This document shows, one piece after another, positions 33,466 to 42,819 of a DNA stretch of 64,000 nucleotides. The position numbers and the translations under genes are program-made. This DNA comes from Cyanobacteriota bacterium (GTDB taxonomy: Bacteria; Cyanobacteriota; Vampirovibrionia; Vampirovibrionales; Vampirovibrionaceae), in assembly GCA_019751815.1 (NCBI GenBank), contig JAIEMW010000001.1:876197-940196 (forward strand). Direction: 5' to 3'. Below the pieces are notes generated by a model. The model saw only the letters and a list, made by a program, of their open reading frames with translations. It ran no database searches and was not told the DNA's origin. Positions within the stretch are counted from its first letter, which is position 1; each line of letters opens with the position of its first letter.

Positions 33466-34188
33466 TTGCCGCATTATACTCCTTCAGACGCGCCACCCCC
33501 TCAGGACTCTCTATGGGAGTCTTGTATTCTCTATGTTGATACCACCAGCAATGCCTTGATGGTAGGGCTCAGCGATCAGGGGAAAATGCATTACAAGTTT
33601 CGTGAGGCTGTCCATTCCCAACGTCAGCACTCTTCCATTGTGATTCCCACTATTCAGCAGGGGCTGAAACAATACGATTACACTATGGAAGATATTAAGG
33701 CACTGGCGATTAATATGGGCCCAGGCAGCTTTACCGGGATTCGTACCGGGCTTGCCACCATCCGAACGATGGCCCAGTTTATGAATGTGCCCATTTATGC
33801 TTTTAACACCTTTGAACTGCTGGCAGCTGAAAACACAGAAGAACCGCGAGCTGTCTACATAGACGCCCTTCAACGCAAAGCTTACTACGCCGCTCTGGCC
33901 TTTGACCAGGCCGGAGCCCCCCGTTATATTCACAAGCCAGAACTGGTCTCAGTCAATGAGTCTGAGCCGCCTGCCGATACCGGTGTAATTTGCTCCAGCT
34001 CGCTAAAAGGCCATTTTATGAGCCGCCACCCTCATATTATTGAACAGATGAACGTGTTTACCCCGGATAGCATGTTGAGGCTAATCCAGGCCTTCCCGAC
34101 TTACTTTCATCGAGACTGGCATAATGTCTTGCCGATGTACCTTCAAGAGCCCAATATCACGATAAAACCAGGTCTAAATAAGCCTTAA
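33466..34188 (+). CDS. tsaB: tRNA t6A biosynthesis protein TsaB
   Basis: This is a 240-residue ASKHA-fold protein that scaffolds TsaD in t6A synthesis. Signatures are YVDTTSNALMVGL at the start, HSQRQHSSIVIPTIQQ, INMGPGSFTGIRTGLATI, and the DALQRKAYYAA strand. The only in-frame start before the conserved core is TTG at 33466, with a weak ribosome site. The C-terminus overlaps the convergent Met-rich gene by 4 bp. Confidence 0.9.
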   Translation: MPHYTPSDAPPPQDSLWESCILYVDTTSNALMVGLSDQGKMHYKFREAVHSQRQHSSIVIPTIQQGLKQYDYTMEDIKALAINMGPGSFTGIRTGLATIRTMAQFMNVPIYAFNTFELLAAENTEEPRAVYIDALQRKAYYAALAFDQAGAPRYIHKPELVSVNESEPPADTGVICSSSLKGHFMSRHPHIIEQMNVFTPDSMLRLIQAFPTYFHRDWHNVLPMYLQEPNITIKPGLNKP

Positions 34189-35015
34189 CGGTCTTTATCG
34201 CGGTCTCCACTGAGATCCATGTTCATCGATTGCATCATCTGATTCATCATCAATGTGCTCATTTGAGACGGATCCATATTGGTCATGGCGGGATTCATGT
34301 TCATCATGTTGAAATTGCCATTATTCCCGTTCGGATTCATCATCATCTGAAGCATCATCATCTCTTGCTGGTTGGGATCGGGCAGGCCAGTTGCGGTTTG
34401 ACCAGTAACGGCTTGAGTTTGGGCTTGAGCCGGTTTCTGCTCAGCTATCGCTGGAGCTTTACCCTGTACTTGTGCCGGGGTAATCCCCTGAGAGCTCTCC
34501 AGATCATTATCTGGCGCTTTTTCAGCATTCTTATACGAGGAGACTGACGCAATGGATCTTGGTGAGATATTTTTTGGAGGGTGATCAATGTGAGCCATAG
34601 AGGCTACGTTTTGAGTGGCTCCATTTTGAAGCTCCGGTGGTAGATACTGAATGCCTTCTTGTGCAAGGGCCGCCTCAGAGCTGGTGGGATCTGCCTGGAT
34701 AACCAAGTGATAAAGTACAGCTGCTTCAGCATCATGCCCTAGTGCCGCATGAGAAATCGCCAAGTAGTACAAAATTTTGGGATCTTTGGGTTGGCTTACG
34801 CGGTCTTGTTCCAACAAGCCAATGGCTTGGGGGTAATTTCCTTCTCGATAAGCACGAATCGCTTGTTCTGTCGCTCCAGGCAAGCTCACCGTAGCATCTA
34901 AGTTAGAAGAAATAAGCGTTTCACCAGCAAATACAACAGGGGCAAAGACAGCCGGTGTTATCAGAAAAATCAGAGTGCCAGATATTAGTAGCGATCGTTT
35001 AAACAGCAGATTCAT
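34185..35015 (-). CDS. Exported TPR protein with Met/Asn-rich C-terminal tail
   Basis: This protein of about 276 residues has a Sec signal peptide (basic start, hydrophobic core, cut near VFA-GE). Two to three tetratricopeptide-like helices follow (AIRAYREGNYPQAIGLLEQD, ILYYLAISHAALGHDAEAA), then a disordered Ser/Gln/Pro linker. The last ~55 residues hold 18 Met with many Asn (QEMMMLQMMM to MNMDLSG). Met-rich periplasmic segments can bind copper(I) or act as oxidation sinks; that is inference. The ATG at 35015 follows GAGAGG; a TTG seven codons earlier is less likely. Confidence 0.75.
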   Translation of the reverse strand: MNLLFKRSLLISGTLIFLITPAVFAPVVFAGETLISSNLDATVSLPGATEQAIRAYREGNYPQAIGLLEQDRVSQPKDPKILYYLAISHAALGHDAEAAVLYHLVIQADPTSSEAALAQEGIQYLPPELQNGATQNVASMAHIDHPPKNISPRSIASVSSYKNAEKAPDNDLESSQGITPAQVQGKAPAIAEQKPAQAQTQAVTGQTATGLPDPNQQEMMMLQMMMNPNGNNGNFNMMNMNPAMTNMDPSQMSTLMMNQMMQSMNMDLSGDRDKDR

Positions 35016-35121
35016 GGTGCTGAGAGTCCCTCTCAAAAGAAGCCAAAGTAAACGCTATCTTCAGCATAACCATTTTTGAGAGGATTGCAGCCTCTAAATA
35101 AAGGATATTACTCCTTTGGCA

Positions 35122-35850
35122 TTATAATGCCATCGAAATCAGTCGCTCCTTCATCCGGTGAACCGCAGGACCCAGCCCGGCAAAGACAGCTTCTGCAATG
35201 AGGCTATGGCCAATATTGAGTTCTACCAGGCCCGGCAGTGCCAAAATAGGACCAACATTATGATAGTTAAGACCGTGCCCTGCATTGACTTCGATCCCTG
35301 CAGCAACTGCATCGCTGGCTGCTTGCATCAATGCGGATAGCTCGTTGGGTGCATGCCCTTGGGCATCAAACTGATGACAATAACGCCCAGTATGAAATTC
35401 TACTATTGTTGCCCCAATCCGTTGGGAGGCTTCTAGATGTAGGGGATTGGGCTCAATAAAAAGGCTCACCATAATACTGGCATCTTGAAGTATCTGAGTA
35501 CACTGTTTTAACTCATTCTCAAAGCGTAAAACATCCAAGCCGCCCTCAGTAGTAATCTCTTCGCGCCGTTCTGGGACTAAAGTGACCATATAAGGCTGCA
35601 CTTTCAACGCAAATTCTAGCATTTCAGCCGTATTTGCCATTTCCAGATTTAAACGCGTCTGTATGTGCTCTTTCAAACGAAGAATGTCTTCATCACGGAT
35701 ATGACGACGATCCTCTCTGAGATGGGCTGTAATCCCATCTGCTCCTGATTTTTCTGCGATTAAAGCAGCTTGAAGTGGATCGGGATAGTCTGTACCTCTG
35801 GCATTCCGCAGTGTTGCGACATGATCGATATTGACGCCCAATGAAACCAT
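35122..35850 (-). CDS. pdxJ: Pyridoxine 5'-phosphate synthase
   Basis: This 242-residue TIM-barrel enzyme condenses 1-deoxyxylulose 5-phosphate with 3-amino-2-oxopropyl phosphate in DXP-dependent vitamin B6 synthesis. Signatures are GVNIDHVATLRNARGT at the N-terminus, ITAHLREDRRHI, LEMANTAEM, VPERREEITTEGGL, and VNAGHGLNYHN near the C-terminus. The length is normal. A 14-bp palindrome lies in its upstream region. Confidence 0.96.
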   Translation of the reverse strand: MVSLGVNIDHVATLRNARGTDYPDPLQAALIAEKSGADGITAHLREDRRHIRDEDILRLKEHIQTRLNLEMANTAEMLEFALKVQPYMVTLVPERREEITTEGGLDVLRFENELKQCTQILQDASIMVSLFIEPNPLHLEASQRIGATIVEFHTGRYCHQFDAQGHAPNELSALMQAASDAVAAGIEVNAGHGLNYHNVGPILALPGLVELNIGHSLIAEAVFAGLGPAVHRMKERLISMAL

Positions 35851-36186
35851 GGCTGTAACACACTTTCTTTTCTTGATTTTAATTTGAATTCAAATATAGA
35901 TATGTTTACAAATTTGCTTGACTTCTTTACAGAGTGACTGAACCCGTGATGAATTCTGTCATTGAGGATTGTAACCCGGGGGGCCTTTTGTATCAAATGT
36001 CACTCATCAGGGTTGTATGTCACCAGGGCTTTTGTTAGTATCACTTTCCGGATTCAAAACCACAGCGTTTTGGCTCATTTTGGAGCTGTAAATCCGCCCA
36101 GAAATAGACTGTCAGTCATAGAGTTTGAGCTTTTATTTTAGCGTGCAAACAGTTTCTGGTTTTAATTGTCAATCCGGGAGTATTCC
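35851..36186. other. Divergent intergenic region with an AT palindrome
   Basis: This 336-bp gap separates pdxJ and the M23 peptidase gene. At 35882-35895 there is a perfect palindrome ATTTGAATTCAAAT, placed 32 bp upstream of pdxJ, which could be an operator. The right half carries T-rich sequence and GGGAG directly before the GTG start of the peptidase. I see no RNA gene or small coding frame. Confidence 0.45.
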
Positions 36187-37533
36187 GTGAGACAACGCAT
36201 TCGCTTAAAAACGACTTCTACTAAATCCAGTCCCGGCGCATTAGACGCGATTTTTCCGCCGGAATATTACAACCCTGATATGAATCAATGGCTTGAAGCA
36301 CAAGGCATTAAGTCTGAACCTGAGATTTTGGTGGAGAATGCGCTTGATTTGCCTGAAGAGACCAGAACTAGCGCAACCTCTGTTCAGACAAGACCCACTA
36401 TAGACCCTGCTTTAGACTTAGATAAAGCGGTCTTAAACCCTGCCACGCGCCCTTCTTTAAATCAGATGCTGAAAAAACCACCGGTGAAACGGCACTATAC
36501 TCAAGAAGCCATTTCCTCTGAAAAGCATTTACCAGAACCAGTGCCTGTGACACTCCTTGCAGAGCCTGATTTTGCTGAAGTGGCAGTGAAAGCACTGAAG
36601 CCTGCTGTTCGACGTCTTTATGTCCTTCGGCTTGCCAGCCAAGAACTTTTGGAATGTGCTGGCGATTTTGTAATCCAGAAAATGGTGGCCCCCCTGCGTC
36701 ATCAACTGAGCGTAGCCCGGATTTTAACACTCGGCATGGCCATCACCAGTATTACTTGCCTGAGCATGTCGGTCTCACCCTCAACAACGACAAAACATTT
36801 CCACCTCTCAAGCTCAAATATATTTCCTGTTAGCACTCGTCTGATGCATCAGTTGCGCCCAACACCCATTACGCAAGCATTCAATAATCAGACTCGTGTG
36901 CTAAAGCTGATGATTGTTGCTTCTGGTATTATTCCTACGGAAAACACAGTGGCCACTAATGAAAGCTTAACCAATGAAGGCATAACCAGTGTGGTGGTGC
37001 TGAATCAAGGACAAGTCCATTTACCTATTGCTGAAGGGACTTCTAGTTCAGGGCAAAATCCACTCCTACTGGCCTCTACTGAAGGGGCACGCTCCCCCTC
37101 ACGTGGTTTGTTTAGCCCTTTAAGCTCACAGTTAAGCTCGGGGTTCAACGCACGGCTTCAATTTCAAATGCAAGTTCCGGTGAAAATTGGGGAATTTAGC
37201 TCACGTTTCGGCTGGCGCCATGGCCATCACCATAGCGGGCTTGATATTACTGCCCCAATTGGAACGCCTATCTATGCGGCTGAAGCAGGAACAGTGATCT
37301 ATAGTGATTGGGAGTCCGGTTACGGGCAATCTATGATTATCGATCACGGTCATGGCTTAAAATCCCGCTATGCCCATTGCCAAGATTTACTTTTACCCGA
37401 GGGGGCGACCGTTCGACGTGGGCAACTACTGGGGCACATTGGGATGACTGGGCGAACGACCGGGCCCCACCTGCACTTTGAAGTGCTGGCCAATGAGACG
37501 CCGCACGATCCCGAAAATTACCTCACCCGCTAG
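36187..37533 (+). CDS. Membrane-anchored M23 metallopeptidase (cell-wall endopeptidase-like)
   Basis: This protein has about 448 residues. A long, basic N-terminal cytoplasmic region of about 170 residues is followed by one hydrophobic segment (ILTLGMAITSITCLSMSV), then a Ser/Thr-rich periplasmic linker. The C-terminal LytM domain has the zinc ligands H-x3-D in HHSGLD and H-x-H in PHLHFEV, plus the family words SRFGWR and GNTG-like MTGRTTG. Such enzymes cut peptidoglycan cross-links or act as activators of amidases. GTG at 36187 is chosen because GGGAG lies 6 nt upstream; a TTG at 36166 lies before that site. GT9 follows after 2 bp. Confidence 0.88.
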   Translation: MRQRIRLKTTSTKSSPGALDAIFPPEYYNPDMNQWLEAQGIKSEPEILVENALDLPEETRTSATSVQTRPTIDPALDLDKAVLNPATRPSLNQMLKKPPVKRHYTQEAISSEKHLPEPVPVTLLAEPDFAEVAVKALKPAVRRLYVLRLASQELLECAGDFVIQKMVAPLRHQLSVARILTLGMAITSITCLSMSVSPSTTTKHFHLSSSNIFPVSTRLMHQLRPTPITQAFNNQTRVLKLMIVASGIIPTENTVATNESLTNEGITSVVVLNQGQVHLPIAEGTSSSGQNPLLLASTEGARSPSRGLFSPLSSQLSSGFNARLQFQMQVPVKIGEFSSRFGWRHGHHHSGLDITAPIGTPIYAAEAGTVIYSDWESGYGQSMIIDHGHGLKSRYAHCQDLLLPEGATVRRGQLLGHIGMTGRTTGPHLHFEVLANETPHDPENYLTR

Positions 37534-37535
37534 TA

Positions 37536-38585
37536 ATGCTACCCCCAGACGCTCGAATCCTGGTGGTCCCCTTACGCTTTATCGGGGATACCATTCTCAC
37601 TGTTCCTGTCTTGCGGGCAATAAAACAGGCACTTCCACAGAGCAATATTGATGTCTTGGTCTCAGCGCAGGCCAAACCGCTTTTAGAAGGTTCTCCTTAC
37701 CACCGAAGCTTATTGCTTGAGGCGCCCAAACTCACTGCCCGCTTTCGACAAATCCAGAAGGGCGCTTACGACGCCTGTCTTCTTTTACGCAAATCAGCCA
37801 CAATGGCCTATTTACTCCAAATGGCTGGCATTCCAGAACGTTTAGGCTACGATAATCAACGTTTTTTTTCTCCGATTGGCTTTCAACGCTGGGGACTGGG
37901 GCTGACCCACTTAGGGGGATACCCTAGAGAGAATACCGACACCCATCAAACCCAACACCATTTGAATCTCTTAAGCGAGTGGGGAATACATGAAACAAAC
38001 ACAACGCTGGAACTGTGGTGTGATGAAGCGGATCAGTCCAGAGTTGAGGAGCTGTTAAGCGAGAACAATGACCAAAACGATTATAGTGTTCCTAAGGCCG
38101 AAAGCCCTCTTGCTGTCATCCACACCAATAGCGCTTCTTTCGGGAAAAGTATCAACTCAAAAGCCCTTATCCCTGCATTACAAATCCTTCAGGAGGCTGG
38201 TTACCGAATCATCGGCATTGGTGGCACAGCAGATACTGCTGATATGGAGGCATTGTCTTCAAATGCTGGGCTACCTATCTTAAATTTAGCCGGTAAAACC
38301 ACGTTGAGACAAACATTCGCATTGATGAAGAAGGCAAGCATGATGAAGAAAGCCAGCATATTTATTGGGGTGGATTCCAGCCCCATCCATCTGGCTTCTG
38401 CGGCGGAAGTCCCCAAAATAATGGGTCTTTACGGCCCCACCAATTCAAACCAATGGGGGGTCCATAACTCCCGTATTATTTTCAAGGCTCTACAGGTCAA
38501 AGCCCTTCAAGAGGACTCAGAAGAACCCACAGAAACCGAACAACAGATTCTCAGCGCGCTACAAGAACTCTTAAAATGCAAATGA
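37536..38585 (+). CDS. Glycosyltransferase family 9 (heptosyltransferase-like)
   Basis: This is a 349-residue GT-B enzyme. The N-terminal word RILVVPLRFIGDTILTVPVLRAI is typical of LPS heptosyltransferases. The C-terminal domain has AVIHTNSAS, LAGKTTLRQT, and the donor-site block FIGVDSSPIHLASA then GLYGPTN. It probably adds a sugar to lipopolysaccharide core or a related glycan. It starts 2 bp after the M23 gene, so the two are cotranscribed. An in-frame 18-bp near-repeat (MKKASM twice) sits just before the donor site. Confidence 0.88.
   Translation: MLPPDARILVVPLRFIGDTILTVPVLRAIKQALPQSNIDVLVSAQAKPLLEGSPYHRSLLLEAPKLTARFRQIQKGAYDACLLLRKSATMAYLLQMAGIPERLGYDNQRFFSPIGFQRWGLGLTHLGGYPRENTDTHQTQHHLNLLSEWGIHETNTTLELWCDEADQSRVEELLSENNDQNDYSVPKAESPLAVIHTNSASFGKSINSKALIPALQILQEAGYRIIGIGGTADTADMEALSSNAGLPILNLAGKTTLRQTFALMKKASMMKKASIFIGVDSSPIHLASAAEVPKIMGLYGPTNSNQWGVHNSRIIFKALQVKALQEDSEEPTETEQQILSALQELLKCK
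38325..38360 (+). repeat. Imperfect 18-bp tandem duplication in the GT9 gene
   Basis: Two 18-bp units (38325-38342 and 38343-38360) differ at three positions and encode MKKASM and MKKASI. One unit is probably an insertion relative to the family. Confidence 0.7.
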
Positions 38586-39806
38586 TTAATGTGAGTCCAT
38601 GACGCTCCACAAAGGCAGATACAGTGCGAGCATCACAAACAGCAAAATGCCGCCGAGTGTAAAAATCATGATCGGTTCAATCATCTTGGTGAGAGTCGCC
38701 ACAGCCGCATCCGTTTCTTGATCTAGGTAATTGGCGGCTTTATTGAGCATTGCTTCCATCTGCCCTGTTTCTTCTCCAATGGCAGTCATTTTCACCACCA
38801 TATAGGGAAATAGTTTGCTGGTTTCCATCGGCTTAGACAAACTACCACCCAACAAAATACTGTCCCGAACACTTTCCAGAGCCGTGATCATCACAAAATT
38901 ATCCACTGTTGCAGACGCAGTAGAAATAGCTTCTGTAAGCGAGACGCCTGCCCCTAGCAGCGTGGCCAGTGTGCGAATAAAAGAACTGCAATAGACCTTA
39001 TTGAGCAAATTACCAATCAACGGGATCGTCAGTAACCAGGCGTCAATAATGGGTTTACCTGCCCCTTTGCGGAACATGTTAAACCAAACAATCCCCGAAA
39101 CAATGGCCACAATGCCCACGTGCCAGGCAGCTTTCACAAAATTACTGGCCTGTACCAACAATTGTGTGGGCAGCGGGAGTTCTTTACCCATCCCGGAGAA
39201 CAAGACCTGGAATTGAGGCACGACCATCACCAAAAGCAAAATAATGACGCCAAAAATCACCACCAGCGTGATTAAAGGCATAAACAGGGCGCCTTTGATT
39301 TTGCCGTCCAATTCCAATTGTTTTTCCATCAAGCTGGTCAGACGGTTACAAATTTTGTCCAGTTCACCACTGACTTCCCCGGCCCGAATCATATTGACAA
39401 AGAGTCGAGAAAATTCTCGGGGATACCGGGCTAGAGCAGTACTGAGGGAATCACCGGAAACAATATCATTTCGGGCTTTACGTAAAATTTCTTTCAGCCG
39501 GTTACTTTTGCTCTGCTGTTCCAAAAGATACAGTGATTCAATCAACGGAATCCCGGCATCCAACAGGGTACTCATCTGTTGCACCATAACAGTGATATCT
39601 TTCAGCCCGGCTTTGGGGGCCAGTAAGGTACCCAACATCGGAATTTTGTTAAGCAGATTGACATCCACCTCTTCTTGAAGGGTGGTGGGAATCTGCCCTT
39701 GAGCACGCAAGACTTCTTTAGCAGCCCGTAAGTCAGCCGCTTCTAGTTTTCCCTTAACGATTTTGCGAGTTTCGGGATCTATGGCCGCGTAAGCGTAAAT
39801 GGGCAT
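38586..39806 (-). CDS. pilC: Type IV pilus inner-membrane platform protein (PilC/GspF)
   Basis: This is a 406-residue platform protein with two T2SSF domains. The N-terminal MPIYAYAAIDPETRKIVKG and QMSTLLDAGIPLIESL, and the repeated GEVSGELD and GEETGQMEAML words of the two halves, are standard. Three hydrophobic segments are evident, the last near the C-terminus. It transmits motor movement from the ATPase to the pilus base. It lies 43 bp after pilB on the same strand. Confidence 0.93.
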   Translation of the reverse strand: MPIYAYAAIDPETRKIVKGKLEAADLRAAKEVLRAQGQIPTTLQEEVDVNLLNKIPMLGTLLAPKAGLKDITVMVQQMSTLLDAGIPLIESLYLLEQQSKSNRLKEILRKARNDIVSGDSLSTALARYPREFSRLFVNMIRAGEVSGELDKICNRLTSLMEKQLELDGKIKGALFMPLITLVVIFGVIILLLVMVVPQFQVLFSGMGKELPLPTQLLVQASNFVKAAWHVGIVAIVSGIVWFNMFRKGAGKPIIDAWLLTIPLIGNLLNKVYCSSFIRTLATLLGAGVSLTEAISTASATVDNFVMITALESVRDSILLGGSLSKPMETSKLFPYMVVKMTAIGEETGQMEAMLNKAANYLDQETDAAVATLTKMIEPIMIFTLGGILLFVMLALYLPLWSVMDSH

Positions 39807-39849
39807 TGCCTAAAAATAAAACCTCTAACCGTATGCGTAAAAAAAGATT

Positions 39850-41625
39850 TTAGTCATTGAGATCCAGACCCAGGACCCGGGTCACTTCTTCAACCGTGGT
39901 TAAGCCGGCAAGAATTTTTCGTTTACCGTCCATTGCTAATGTTAGCATACCGTTTCGGACTGCGGCATCCTGTATGCTGAAGGTGGAGGCCCCTTGATCA
40001 ATCAACTCTTGGACTTCTCGGCACATGGTCATAATTTCATACAGACCCACCCGGCCTTCATACCCACTGTTACCGCAACGTTCACAGCCCGTTCCTCGGT
40101 GCAAAATAATGTCTTGCTCTGGATTTTGCATCCCCAGAATTTCCAGCTCTTCTACCGTTGCGGTATAAGACTCCTTGCATTTCCCACAGATTCGGCGAAT
40201 CAGTCGTTGAGCAAGAATTCCTAAAACAGCCGTACTCACCAGATAAGACGCCGCACCCATCTCCAACAGACGGGTAATGGTTTTGGCAGTACTATTGGTG
40301 TGCAAGGTGCTAAACACCAAGTGACCAGTAAGAGCTGCGTGAACGGCAGCTTCCAAGGTTTCGTGGTCTCGAATTTCACCGACCATAATCACGTCTGGAT
40401 CTTGCCGGAGAAGCGCTCTAAGACACAGGGCAAAATTCAATCCCGCCTTGTGCGAAATCTGGGTCTGGTTAATCCCGGCCAACGGATATTCAATTGGATC
40501 TTCAATGGTAGAAATATTCAATTCAGGCGTATTAATTTCCCGCATTGCCGAATACAACGTGGTGGTTTTCCCCGATCCGGTTGGTCCGGTTACCAACACA
40601 ATCCCGTTCGGGGCTTTAATCATTTTGTAGAGTTTTTTGGCTTCATCACTGGTAAGGCCCAGTTTTTCCAGACCTCCGGTAGTGGCAGTAGGTTTTAAAA
40701 TCCGGATACAAATTTTTTCGCCAAATTGAACTGCAATGGTATTGACCCGCATATCAATTTCAGAACTACCCACTTTTAGTTTCATCCGACCATCTTGCGG
40801 ACGGCGACGTTCGGCAATATCCATCCCACTGGATACTTTAACGCGGGAGATCAAGGGATTGGCCATAAATTTGGGAATGTTTTTGGCCTCTTTTAAAATC
40901 CCATCTATCCGGTAACGAATCAGGAGCCGTTCTTTTTGAGGTTCAATGTGAACGTCAGAAGCCCCGGTTTCAATGGCTTCTAGCAAAATAGAGTTCACAA
41001 GTTGGACGACAGGGGCATCGTCGGCAGAAATTTCTGACTCAATTTCTGAGGCAATAGAATCGGCGTATATGTTATCTCGACTCGCCAAATCTTCTTCGAG
41101 GGCCTTCATCGCATCATCGGTTGAATGACGGATGGTGTAGTACTTGTCAAATAGTGTTAATACTTCTTTGTAGGTTGTGATCCGGGGAATCACCCGGTAA
41201 CCGGTGATTAAAGAAACCTCATCGACAATACGAACATTATCGGGGCGGGACATCACCACTTCGAGCCGGCGCATTTGCTTGTCCAAACGAATTGGAATCA
41301 CTAAATTTCGTTTCACAAATTCGTGCGGCAAAAGGGCAATCACTTCGGGTGCGACTTCTTCCAAAGTGGCTGCTTCGACATATTCCATGCCGTGAAGCGT
41401 TGCTAAAGCCTTCCCCAACGCCGATTCTGTCATATAACCAAGTTTTACCAAAACCGTGCCAACGGGGGTTCCAGTTGCTCTGGATTCCGTCAGCGCACGG
41501 TCCAGCATTTGCGGGGTAATACTGCCCTCTTCAATCAGGATATCCCCAATCCGACGGACAGCCTTCGGTGCTGTGGTAGGCTTTTGAGGGTTATTCCCTC
41601 CAGGAGCTGGATTGGCTAAACTCAC
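39850..41625 (-). CDS. pilB: Type IV pilus assembly ATPase (PilB/GspE)
   Basis: This is a 591-residue secretion ATPase. The N-terminal MshEN-type domain (RIGDILIEEGSITPQML, ATLHGMEYV) can bind c-di-GMP in relatives. The ATPase core has Walker A GPTGSGKTTT near residue 348, Asp box EDPIEYPL, Walker B VGEIRDHET and His box TGHLVFSTLHTN. The zinc site is C-G-K-C with C-E-R-C about 45 residues later. It drives pilus extension. There is no pilT in the window. Confidence 0.94.
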   Translation of the reverse strand: MSLANPAPGGNNPQKPTTAPKAVRRIGDILIEEGSITPQMLDRALTESRATGTPVGTVLVKLGYMTESALGKALATLHGMEYVEAATLEEVAPEVIALLPHEFVKRNLVIPIRLDKQMRRLEVVMSRPDNVRIVDEVSLITGYRVIPRITTYKEVLTLFDKYYTIRHSTDDAMKALEEDLASRDNIYADSIASEIESEISADDAPVVQLVNSILLEAIETGASDVHIEPQKERLLIRYRIDGILKEAKNIPKFMANPLISRVKVSSGMDIAERRRPQDGRMKLKVGSSEIDMRVNTIAVQFGEKICIRILKPTATTGGLEKLGLTSDEAKKLYKMIKAPNGIVLVTGPTGSGKTTTLYSAMREINTPELNISTIEDPIEYPLAGINQTQISHKAGLNFALCLRALLRQDPDVIMVGEIRDHETLEAAVHAALTGHLVFSTLHTNSTAKTITRLLEMGAASYLVSTAVLGILAQRLIRRICGKCKESYTATVEELEILGMQNPEQDIILHRGTGCERCGNSGYEGRVGLYEIMTMCREVQELIDQGASTFSIQDAAVRNGMLTLAMDGKRKILAGLTTVEEVTRVLGLDLND

Positions 41626-41778
41626 GCCTGAATTACTCCAAAAATTGAATCACTTTGAGAAACGGTTCTTTCTTGAAGAAGAACACAGTCCATTATCGCA
41701 AACCATAGGGGCTCAAACATCGCAAGATCCAGTTAAATATTCCGGTGAGTTATTAAACAGGGGTCTTATGGGGTCATT

Positions 41779-42789
41779 ATGATACGATTCAAGACACTGT
41801 TATGCACATCGGCCAAAGAACCCGTTTCTTTAAGAAAATTCTATACTACAAGCGTATGTAAAGACGTTATTTTGGAAAAAAGCGAAATCGATACCAGACA
41901 GTCGGCTTTCAAAGCGCTTAAACTCGCGTTAGAACCTATCTGTCACTCATACGTTCAAGCGGAGACAGAGGCTAACTGGATACTGGAGAGTCTGTGCCAA
42001 ATTTCTCCTGAAGCCCGTCTTCAGTCTCCCAATACCGCTCTTTCTGGTGAACAAAAAAACCATTTACTCACCGCACTTGAAGCCCGTTTAACAGAGCGTA
42101 AGCCGCTTCAATATATTTTGCACGAGGCCCATTTTTACGGGCGTGTTTTTTATGTCGACAACGCTGTGTTGATCCCAAGACCAGAAACGGAACTATTGAC
42201 TGAGGCTTGTCTGAGCATTTTGGGTTCAAGAGACTCATCCATACTGGAGATCGGGACCGGTTCTGGGGCGGTGATTTGTAGCATTGCCATTGAGTATGCC
42301 AAGCGCAGTTCGGGCAAATTATTATGTATTGCCACGGATATCTCGTCTGCTGCACTGGCCGTCGCCCGTAAAAACGCCCAAAGTTTCGGATTAGAATTTA
42401 GTTTAGACTCTGGCATTCCCTTTTATTGTGGTGATTGCTTTGAAGCACTCATGCCTATCACTGCCCAAAACCCAAACTTTAAGCTGGATTTAATCCTTTG
42501 GAACCCTCCCTATATTGATCCCGAAGAAGCCCATACATTGACTGAGGAAGTGAAGGCCCACGAGCCCTATAGCGCACTGTTTTCCCCTGCCAATGATCCA
42601 CTCTATTTTTACCGAAAACTGGCCCATGAAGCGCAAAGCTATTTGAAACCCGGTGGCTGGGTCGCTGTAGAACTAGGGGCCGGGCTGAGTGAAGGCGTAA
42701 AAGTCTTGTTTCAGTCGGCCGGGTATCAAAACATCCAGGTTAAAGACGATCTCAACGGCATCCCCCGGGTGCTGACAGCCCAGTATTAA
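41779..42789 (+). CDS. prmC: Release factor glutamine methyltransferase
   Basis: This SAM-dependent enzyme methylates the GGQ glutamine of release factors. The helical N-domain ends with EARLTERKPLQYIL. The methyltransferase domain has ILEIGTGSGAVICS for SAM, the NPPY catalytic motif in LILWNPPYIDP, and RPETE (IPRPETELL). At 336 residues it is about 50 longer than most members; the extra is an N-terminal stretch with no clear homology, so the true start could be further in (a TTG lies at 41871). prfA is not adjacent. Confidence 0.92.
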   Translation: MIRFKTLLCTSAKEPVSLRKFYTTSVCKDVILEKSEIDTRQSAFKALKLALEPICHSYVQAETEANWILESLCQISPEARLQSPNTALSGEQKNHLLTALEARLTERKPLQYILHEAHFYGRVFYVDNAVLIPRPETELLTEACLSILGSRDSSILEIGTGSGAVICSIAIEYAKRSSGKLLCIATDISSAALAVARKNAQSFGLEFSLDSGIPFYCGDCFEALMPITAQNPNFKLDLILWNPPYIDPEEAHTLTEEVKAHEPYSALFSPANDPLYFYRKLAHEAQSYLKPGGWVAVELGAGLSEGVKVLFQSAGYQNIQVKDDLNGIPRVLTAQY

Positions 42790-42819
42790 TGTGTAAGATT
42801 GATTAATCTGGCAAAATTA

